Shown piece after piece: positions 55,263-64,000 of a stretch of 64,000 nucleotides of DNA. The notes beneath the pieces were generated by a model. That model was not told the origin of the DNA. It saw only the letters and a program-made list of their open reading frames with translations, and ran no database searches. The position numbers and the translations under genes were made by a program. Each line of letters begins with the position of its first letter. Within the stretch, counting starts at the first letter, position 1. Origin of the DNA: Cololabis saira. Lineage: Eukaryota; Chordata; Actinopteri; Beloniformes; Belonidae. The stretch lies in the NCBI RefSeq assembly GCF_033807715.1, contig NC_084601.1, forward strand, positions 16,918,690-16,982,689, read 5' to 3'.

Positions 55263-56529
55263 GTGGATGTGGTGCGGACGGAAGAGGTGGAGGTGGAAAT
55301 GTATTTGTTTTGTTAATATTTATCAGGGAATGCTTTCGGGTGGTTTATCTTCTCATCAGAGATTTTTTAAAACCATTTTAAGGACTGCAGGTGGATGTGG
55401 AGACGATGAGACCAGAGGTGGAGGTGAAGGTGCAGTTGGAAAAATCAGGTCAAAAGTCAGCTTCGTAATTTATTTTTTGTTGTTGTTTATTTATCAGGGA
55501 ATAGTTCTAGGTTGTTTATCTTCTCATTGCAGCGGTTTTAACACCTTTTGTAGTAACTGCAGATGGATGTGGAGCAGACAAGACTGGAGGTGGAGCTGAA
55601 AAAGTCAGATCAAATATTAAGTTCGTAATTTTTTTGTACTGCTGTTAATATTCATTTTAACACTTTTTTAAAGACTGCTGCTGGATGATGAGCAGATGAG
55701 ACCGGAGGTTGAGTTGCAGGTGGAGGTGGAGCTGGAAAGATTAGGTCAAAACTCAGGTTCGTAATTCTTTTGTGTTGTTAATATCCATCACTGAATAGTA
55801 GGTTGTTTATCTTCTCATCAGAGATTTTTTAACACTTTTTTAAGGACTGCAGGTGGATGTGGAGCAGACGAAACCGGAGGTGGAGGTGAAGGTAGAGTTG
55901 GAGCTGGAAAAATCAAATCAAATGTTAGGTTTGTACATTTTATTGTGTCGTTGTTAATATTCATCACTGAATATTTCCAGGTTCTTTATCTTCTCATCAG
56001 AGATTTTTAACACTTTTTTAAGGACTGCAGATGGATGGGGAGCAGACGAGACTGGAGGTGGAGGTTCACATGGAGGTGGAGCTGGAAAAAATACGTCAAA
56101 ACTCTGGTTTGTAATTCTTTTGTGTTGTTGTTAATATTTATCAGTGAATACTTTGAGGTTGTTTATCTTCCCATCAGAGCTTTTTTTTTTTGTTAGGTTT
56201 GTACATTTTTTTGTGTCGTTAATATTCATCACTGAATATTTCCAGGTTGTTTATCTTCTCATCAGAGATTTTTAACACTTTAAAGGACTGCTTGTGGATG
56301 TGGAGCAGATGAGACTGGAGGTTTAGATGGAGCTGGAGCTGGAAAAGTCAAGTCAAAACTCAGGTTTGTAATTTTTACGTGTTTAATATTTTTCAGTGAA
56401 TACTTCAGGTTGTTTATCTTCTCATCAGAGATGTTTTAACACTTTTTTAAAGACTGCAGGTGGATGTGGAGCAGATGAGACCGGAGGTTGAGATGAAGCT
56501 GGAGCTGGAAAAGTCAGGTCAAAAGTCAG
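55263..56529 (+). repeat. Tandem array of eight exon-like units
   Basis: Units start at 55263, 55391, 55563, 55681, 55853, 56031, 56294 and 56460 (spacing 118-263 bp). Each has a conserved block GTGGATGTGGAGCAGA(C/T)GAGAC...GAGCTGGAAAA(A/G)TCA...; most are preceded by a T-rich tract ending CTGCAG and followed by GTTTGTAAT or GTTCGTAAT. Full blocks are 70 or 76 nt, differing by one GAGGTG hexamer. Translated from GTG they give VDVEQ(T/M)R(L/P)EVEV.., but unit 7 (56294) has a stop in that frame and lengths are 1 mod 3, so serial splicing breaks the frame. It is either an expanded exon duplication or a minisatellite. Confidence 0.7.
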
Positions 56530-58102
56530 GTTTGTAACAATCATTCTTCATTAAGGACAAAGACCCAATATATTAAATTGTTGTACCTAAAGATTGCAAC
56601 GCTGAAAAAGTTTTTGTGCTCAGAATAGTTTGACTGAGCAAAACAAAAGGGCAATGCAAATAGTTCTGCTACAGTTTGTTAGTAGTGGACACAGCAAGAA
56701 GATTTAGAACAGTATTGTTCATTTAATTTGAGCTACGGATCCAGTTTCTATGTTGCCGTAGGAACATTAAATAAGAAACTCATTTGATGCAATACTTTTC
56801 TCAAATCAGTGCTTAAGCAGCCAGGGATTTTACGGGGCGGGCCAAAGTTTTCCCATTAGAAACCACTAGGGTGGTGTGGCGCTTCATAACAATAGGACAC
56901 AATCCATACCAGGGTGACTTCTCCTGGTAATTCAGTTTAAAAAAAGTCTGCTAGGATGAGGGATTACGGTATTTGTCTCAGTCTTTGTCCTGTGATGGAC
57001 AGGTGACCGGGCTGTGCTGCACCCAATTTTGACTCAAGTTGTAGTCCCTCGTCAGCTCTAAACAACTAAAAAGTAAATTTCCCCTGTCTGCATATATTTC
57101 CAACAAAGGATTTTGTCTTTTTTGGGGGGAGGTACATGGGTGTGTGTGAGTGTTTCCTTCACCAGCCCTCTTGACATACTACCATATTTTATTAGTGCCT
57201 CGAGAAAATGGAAAAAAAGTGAAAAAGAACAAATAATTCAGCCAAAGAGGACTAAGATCACCTAAAGTGTAACGTGAAAAAGTAGGAAAGAAAAGACAAG
57301 ACAGTGATGGGTGCAGTTTGGTGAGTGTGTGAATGTTGTTGAGTGTGTGTGAGTGAATGTATAATGTGTTGTGTTTGAGAAGAGTTGAGACATAAGAGAA
57401 CCATTTATAAACAGAATAGGGGAGGAGCATTCTATTTACTACTGATTCAATATGGTGTGTGCCATGTGTATTGTGTTGAGGATACATATAGCCCTGTGAG
57501 TGACATATTCATAATATACATACAAATATCTTTGAGTGCTCGTACATAATTTAAGTTTACCAATATGAAATCATATACCTCCAGTCAACTAGTACGTATA
57601 CATATTATTTTTAAAGCATTTTTAAAACTTGGGTAATTCAACCTTACATGATTGAAATAGGGAGCAATCTTAATAGTTATATGTATTTATTTATTTATTT
57701 TTATTTTATTTATTTATTTTTTTTTTAAGGATAAAGAAGAACAGATAATTGATCAAAAGTTTTCAAGTGTTTACAACGACATTAGCAATGATCTATGACC
57801 TCTCTCAATCCCTTGCTCTGCCCTTCTTTGACTGTCCTGGCATGTGTTTTCTTCTCCACGTACAATGCGCTGGAGTTTTCTTTTTCTTCCTCAAAGGTAA
57901 TCCAAATCAGCTGGTGTGTAATTAGGATTGTTTTGTTCATTACTTGACATGCTATGAACAGGTTTGCTGAAGACTTTTTCACAAGGTGGTCCTTATTGAA
58001 GCCACTGCCGCTCCTTACTCCTGTACCAAACAAAGATGGCACAGCATTATATCCATTTTGTTTGGCCTCTGTTATTGCCTCTTAGGCTGTCACCCATATG
58101 CC
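56530..58102. other. Intergenic, small L2-like trace, nothing else recognised
   Basis: GTCCTGTGATGGACAGGTGA at about 56986-57005 resembles an L2-type tail fragment. TTTA/ATTT low-complexity sequence lies at 57684-57728. No gene was recognised. Confidence 0.4.
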
Positions 58103-58390
58103 TTAAAGGGGACATATTATGGCATTTAATGTATATTTTAAACAGGCCTTGAATGTCTTAAAAACAATCTAAAGCTTGTTTTTTCTACATACATCAGAAA
58201 TTCAGCCTGTGGGCCGTGTCTATAGTTTTACCGCTTCTAACCCCTTTTTCTGTGCTCCATTCTAAGGGAAGAGGCTATGATAATGAGGCTCTGCGCTGAT
58301 TGGCTCCCTGAATGACGTGTAGGAGGGGAGGAGACAAAGCGTCGCTCCGAGGAGAAGAGCAGCTGCTCCGTAGCAAAGCGTGTCCACGGT

Positions 58391-58454
58391 TCTGCGTTAA
58401 ATCAACGCGTACCTACGCCGTAGGCTCTGCGTTGGTGTAACGCGGAACCATAAA
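58391..58454. repeat. Truncated Harbinger-like hairpin nested in TTAA element
   Basis: GGTTCTGCGTTA at the left and TAACGCGGAACCATAAA at the right flank a CG-rich self-complementary core. It is the same core as at 47647-47753, with the outer left TIR bases missing. Confidence 0.6.
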
Positions 58455-58813
58455 TCAGCCTTTAGTTACCTCGTCTTCACACAGGAAGATTGAATTTAAT
58501 TCTAAACAGGTACACCACCGTTATTTACTCCAATTCCTCATCATTTCACTTCTTATGTTACAAGACAAATGAATCATGTTAACTGTAAAGAAATCACAAC
58601 ACTGAATTTTCACAAATGGCAACTTTATTGTTAAAATATATAAATAAAATGTATGCACTATTGCTGGCTCAGGAAGGACCGCGCGTCTTCTGAATGTGAA
58701 CAGCTCCAGGTGCTTGAAAGATCTGAAACCACAGAAGAAAAATGTATTACGGTACTAATAGAAACCCGAGCCCGGGGGAGCCGGCCCGCCGGAGTCGGTT
58801 CCCCCGGAGCCGG

Positions 58814-58863
58814 CGGGTTCGGAGCTCCGGGTTCGGAGCTCCGAACCCGGAGCTCCGAACCCG
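58814..58863. repeat. 50-bp perfect palindrome, GC-rich
   Basis: The sequence from 58814 to 58863 equals its own reverse complement, with centre GGAGCTCC at 58835-58842. It is built from GGAGCTCCGGGTTC units. It sits in a GC-rich island that contrasts with the surrounding AT-rich DNA. Confidence 0.9.
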
Positions 58864-59419
58864 GAGTTCCTCACCGGTCCGGTCCGTGAGCAGCCCCCGC
58901 AGCTCCGTATGCGGCGCCGGGGCTCCGGAGCTAAGCTAAATACTTAGCCCATGTAAAGATCATACTCATAGACAAATATATATGTATATACATAAAAAAA
59001 AAAGGAACTTACCGCTGACTCGTGTGCAGTTGCCGGGTCCGTGCTGTGGGAACTGATCCTTTTATGAGGGTAAATGTCGATGCAAAACCTCATTTCTACT
59101 CTCCCTCGCTGGGGAAACAGCCACCGCTGCTGAATAATGGAGGAAGCTCGAGCGGGCGGACAGAGCTGGTTGTGGGCGTGGTTTCAGCAGCGGAGGAGAC
59201 CGAGGGCGTGGTTTGCATTTTGGTGACGTAAAGAAAATGCACAAATCCAAACGGCTCACAGAAACCACATGACACTGGGGGACTCTGTAAGGTGGGGGGG
59301 AGCAGACCTTGCAGATTTTCATGGGGTATCATCTTTCCTGTGTTGGCAGGGTGAGGGGAGACCACTTTATATATGTTAAAACAAGAAAAAACGTGTTTTT
59401 CATAATAGGTCCCCTTTAA

Positions 59420-62400
59420 GATTCAGCTGTCGTATTGGTAACTCACTTCTCTTGTATGGCTTGTTGCAGAGACAAAACAACTTTACTCAATAATAGCTTC
59501 CTGTCAATTGAGTCAAAACACAGTATTTCATAATAAATGCCCTTGAGGAAGATGTCGTGGATTTAAAATCAAATGCTCTCGAAAGAAAAAGAAACATTGT
59601 CCTGGGACTCTTTGATTTCATTTTATTTGTACCAATACTCAGATTCATTATGCGTAATTATTTCAAAAACTGCCTTGAGATAGCATTGATAATCTTATTT
59701 TACAGTAGCAAATGAAAGCTTAACTAATTAACTTTTTTCGATTTCTGCACAAGGCTAGTGAACTCACAGAAAGAATAACCTGTATGTCCACGAACACCTG
59801 AGAAATACAGTATTGCAGGGTTGACACAACCTCAGGGTATTTTATCTCCATGGTTTGCTATTTTGAAGTGAGAGTAATGAGAAATGGGCATTGGGAGATG
59901 TCTAAGACTGACAAGGATAGTCAAAAAAAAAAGAAAAAGAAAAACATTCACCACAGGGAGGTAAAACCTGAGAATCAACGGAACATTGAGAAATGGGCAA
60001 AGATACAAAATTAGCTACCTTGGGAATATTGCATTCAGCAAGCTGTGAGTGGAATAACATGTCTCACTTTGACACTGCAAGAGGGTGAAAGTGTGGCAGG
60101 CCTGCAAGGAAGAGGTTTTAGTCTTCAGACGGGAACAGTAGAAATCCATTGCTCTAATGGCTGTGGCATGTCTTGCTGTCCGTCCTCTGTGGCTGACAGA
60201 TGGTTCTGTCCCAGCGGCTCTGATGCCATGCTGTTTAGAGGGGACGCTGAGGAAGGAGCAGGCTGATTGGAACAGGGACTGTTTTGGACAAGGCCAGAGT
60301 GGAAACATTAACATTCTGATGCTTCACATAATCGTGGAAGATTTTCTTGAGAATGTAAAATAACACAACCAAGAACCACAACATTTAAAATGATGTACAC
60401 ATGTTGAAGCAGTGGATCACCTTTCTGTAGATTGTCATTTACGTCTTCTTTCCTGATGCTTGCCCAAACCGCTTACGCTCATCTGTGTTGTTCTGCATCA
60501 GATCTCTGAATACTTTGCAATGCCAGTCTTTCAGTTTTGGCTCATTTCTTTGGCACCGCCAGACTTCTCTTTCGAGACTGCATTTCAACAATTGTGTTAG
60601 ATGGCTGTCCACAGAAAATGCCCGTGCTGTCCCTCATCCAAATTCAGGGCCTGCTACTCCACTGAGAGTTCCTATCTCCTCCATGATGACTGGGATGAAA
60701 CACAAGTGGTCTTTTACACTTTGAGGGTGATTTATTCAGGGCTAAGTGAAAGGATTCACTGAAGCTTCTTTTGCTTGCACCAGTCTCTCTCAACAAAGCA
60801 CTTTACGCATATCATGGCGACCTACATTTAGTCAGAATGAATAGCTTTTTTACACTGCTTAGGGCTTCTTGAAATACCCCATAATTCAGAGGTGGACTCA
60901 GGCTAAATCATGTCACCCCTTAGCCTCGATTACATACCGAAAGAATTGAAAACACTGCAAGCATTTCAGGTGGGCAGGAATGACTTGCCCCTCTAATGTC
61001 ATACCAGGAGGTGAGATAATCAAGAAAATGACACAGGCTGAAGCAGTGGGCAAGAGGAGTGTGAACCAGCAGGCTGTTTTGTCAGAGGACAGGGTGTGGG
61101 AGGTATGTGAACAGGGACGTGAGGTGAGGAGTTGTGATGCTCCTACACACACCCCTCCGGTTGCACAGATAACGAGCCGGGTGCATTGGCCTCTGGAACT
61201 CCAGCTGTCCAATAGCGGTCAGTCGTTATGTGTCCAAAATGAGAGCAGCCACCCCCGCCCCTCACACCTGCACTTCCCTCTTTGTTTTCAGTGGCGTTTG
61301 ATTCTTTTTCATTATTGGTTTGCTGGATCATTTAAGTTGCACTTAGAGGCATGTGTCAGCTGTAAAAAGGGAAGTAATCTTGCTCTGCAGTTGCAAGGCC
61401 AGTGACATCACCTACTGGTTTTTGGAATAAATAGGTTTAATGTTTGATTTGTTGGCCATCTCCATGTTAATATTTTTGGATCTGTAATGGGCCATATGTA
61501 CAGAAGGTAAGAGGCTGAATCTGAGAAATAGTACTTAAAACCTCATTGATCTGAATCGGTAGACAGATTTCTATGCAGGGGTGGAATAATTCCTTCAATG
61601 AGCACTTAATACCTCCTACCTAATTCCACCATAATGACTTGTTGGAAAAAGTATTTGAGTTTATCATTTTTCAAATGGGAGTCTATAGGTGCGAGAAATG
61701 TTTTCAGGACAGCCGCTTAGCACCTCGTTGTGAGCTTCATATCTGTGGCCCAGAGGTACCATCCATCTCTTTATAGAGGTCTGTGGGACCCACTAATCAA
61801 AGCAGTGTTATGAAGTGGTGTCAGTGCTCATAACCTCTGCAGGGGAACTCGTGAGTTTAGTTCCGTCTGCAGGTTTTCATTAGGGCTTGAGCTGCCAAAG
61901 TGTCTGTCTGTGACTGAGCCAACTCTGATGAAATGGTTACAGTTCCACCAAAGTCCTATTTCTGAACAGCATAGTGTATAAATGGCTACTGTTTATATGG
62001 CAGCAATAATTTTGCACATGTGTGAATATATTTTCCTCCAAGTCAGGTATGCTCCTGACATCTACCAGCTTTTCCTTCACAGAGCTCTCTCTCACTCATA
62101 CATAGACATGCTCTCTTCATGACCGTCACACAGAGCTGTTGGGAAGCACGTACAGGACACCTCATAAACGGCACCATTACAAACAACATTGGATAGTTCA
62201 ATCTCACCGCAGCTTCTTTTCATTCTCTAGTCTGCTTTGCTATGGGTCAATGTTTTGAAGATCTACCCTAAAATAACTTTAATCCAAAGAATATACACTT
62301 CCATAAAATGGCCCAGCTCCACAGCAACCCAAGGAGACGCAATACCTTGAGCAAATCTAAAACTCAGCCCCTGTGGTGACATTCAAGTGATTACCAAATT
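59420..62400. other. Intergenic, nothing recognised
   Basis: No supported exon, RNA gene or classified repeat. Open frames near 60045-60363 and 60980-61405 show no domains or splice consistency. Confidence 0.5.
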
Positions 62401-63150
62401 TTGCAGTAAGTGCACCGCATTATAAGGAGCAATATCAATGAATTTTCATACATAAGGTGCACCGGATTATAAGGCGCATGATAAACCATATATAAAGCGA
62501 AACAAAACAGTCTGGTAAGTCAAACTTTATTCAACTCATTCAGAATAACTCAGAATATTGTTCAGTTGTAACTAATACAGAAAAACCCTCATTTTAAAAC
62601 ATTTGTCTTCCACAATAAAAAGGGGCGGAGGTGAGCGTCGTACTCTGTCCTGTTCTCTGATTGGTTCATCGTTGCCAACGATAGACACCTGAAGTTAGTG
62701 TGAGGTTGGTACAACGTTGTAATCCAACATATGATTATAATTGGATTATGATATAGATTTGAAATTTGGGTTTAAAAACCTAAAAAACTTAAAAACTCAA
62801 AAAACCTAACGTTGTCTTGACCTTTAATTATAGTAAGGTAACATTGACAAGATGTTGGAGAATTACTTATGTAATGCTTGCCAGCATTACATTATAAGTT
62901 ATCTAATGTTTCTGACGTTGCAACTCATATCCAACCATGGACCGACTTTAATAATACGTCCCTGTGTCTGCTGAATGATCCGACAATCAATCAAGCAGAG
63001 TGGCTTTGTCGCTACCAAAGTCTCTCTAAAACATATTGACATAAAATTGTTCAAGGTCAGTAAGCACAAGAAGAATTCATACCTAAGGCGCTGTGGCGAT
63101 TTTTGAGAAAATGTAAGGATCTTAAGTGTGCCTTATAGAAAATACAGTAA
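62401..63150. mobile_element. Candidate TIR DNA element (TATAAGGCGCACC type)
   Basis: The left part has GTGCACCGCATTATAAGG and GTGCACCGGATTATAAGGCG, and the right end has GTGTGCCTTATAGAAAATAC. These are imperfect inverted repeats of a motif often seen at the ends of fish DNA transposons. No transposase is present and borders are approximate. Confidence 0.5.
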
Positions 63151-64000
63151 TGTTGTGAATAATGCACATGATCTCTTTTTATTAGATTCTACTCCTTCAC
63201 CGAGAGAAACATGTTCCAAGGACTTTATCAATCCTTCAGGAGTTAAGAAAAGCGCATTCTGTTGAAGTTGAAATAACTGTGTCAAAAAGATGATGAAAGA
63301 TGCAGAGCTCTGTCAATTCAAAGTAAATATGGTGAGATGCCACCTAAAAGAGAATTACCAAGGATAAATTAGATATTTCTGTTAATTAAACTATTCAGAA
63401 TGATGAAGGTTGTCGTTTCGACTGTATAAGAGAACCTTGGGTCCGTAGCTTCTTTGCTCCTGTTTTAAAAAATATTTTGTTTAGCCTACTATTGCTGTTG
63501 TACAATATTGAACATACAATTGACACACATGGTTTAATTCCCAGTGAGCCACATACATGTGTACAGTACAATAGGGGTCTGTAGGCACAACTCTGTGCTC
63601 ATCCTCTGATGTTCTTCTGTTTTTTCCTTGGTATAAATCTCTTTTTATTTTTTCTATACCCTCCCAGCTTCTCATAGATTAGTTGAATTAAACATATTTG
63701 GTTTTGTGAAGTGCCTGTCTTACATTAGTCTGTGTATTGGTCGTCATGCTGCCCTTTATATGGAAAATTAAGATCAACTTTTTCCAAGAGAAAGTTCTAC
63801 CACTTCTTTGGCTGCCATCTCTGACCTAATATTGACTTTCTTACTTATCAGTAAGGTGGTGTTTTTCAAATATGACCAAGTGCAACAACAAATGAAATGG
63901 TGTGCGCAACTCAGAGACACTATTTGTTTTAAAAATATGTCCGGATTTGATGCCATGTAGATTAAGAATGTGTGTGTAAGGTGTGGTGTTGTGGAGGGGG
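63151..64000. other. Intergenic, nothing recognised
   Basis: AT-rich sequence to the end of the window without a supported feature. Confidence 0.5.

Larger units (their letters stand above)
58107..59415. mobile_element. TTAA-flanked DNA transposon (piggyBac/Kolobok type), non-autonomous
   Basis: Left AGGGGACATATTATG and right CATAATAGGTCCCCT are inverted repeats with 14 of 15 matches. TTAA lies at 58103-58106 and 59416-59419. TTAA duplication is characteristic of piggyBac and Kolobok elements. The 1309-bp interior has no transposase but contains a Harbinger-like hairpin (58391-58454) and a GC-rich palindrome block (58770-58930). Confidence 0.8.

Noticed and set aside
55263..56529. CRISPR array
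   Set aside because: Units are 118-263 bp, diverged and exon-like, in eukaryotic DNA; nothing fits direct repeats with spacers.
58653..58939. Open frames with Pro/Arg/Gly repeats
   Set aside because: They come from the GC-rich palindromic block within a TTAA transposon and have no start or splice context.

Overview
The window is teleost-fish-like nuclear DNA. It has widely spaced exons with GT-AG introns, a vertebrate-specific receptor gene, Tc1/mariner, hAT, TTAA-type and Harbinger-like DNA transposons, L2-like LINE tails, a tRNA-derived SINE and long (TA)n tracts. Assignments rest on reading the sequence and remembered family sequences; no search was run.

Left two thirds (1429-39604, + strand): the 3' part of adgrb2 (bai2), the brain adhesion GPCR. 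Eleven core exons encode the end of TM5, ICL3, TM6, ECL3, TM7 and the whole cytoplasmic tail, ending in the PDZ ligand QTEV. They total 1635 nt (544 codons plus stop) and all splice phases agree. The 5' part of the gene lies upstream of the window. Three further in-frame exons look optional: a 99-nt ICL3 exon (3113-3211), a 243-nt Cys/His-rich exon (11493-11735) and a 15-nt microexon (14183-14197). A fourth proline-rich exon is possible (about 27675-27878). Together these would let the fish gene vary ICL3 and the tail in a modular way. Introns hold a Harbinger-like MITE (5838-6573), other TIR elements (10687-11351, 17784-18227), mariner/Tc1 relics (16100-16876, 23640-23990), an L2 relic and a SINE. 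The 3' UTR probably runs to a distal poly(A) signal near 42560.

Right third (about 42590-64000): I see no conventional host gene with confidence. It is mostly transposons: an L2 3' end; a Tc1 element cut off after its DNA-binding domain (46007-46641); an intact 608-codon hAT transposase gene (47920-49746) in an element that splits an older repeat; a 712-bp non-autonomous hAT with perfect 8-bp target duplications carrying a nested foldback element (51214-51925); and a 1.3-kb TTAA-flanked element with a 50-bp perfect GC-rich palindrome (58107-59415). A tandem array of eight exon-like units (55263-56529) and a weak candidate promoter/first exon (53156-53426) are the least explained parts.
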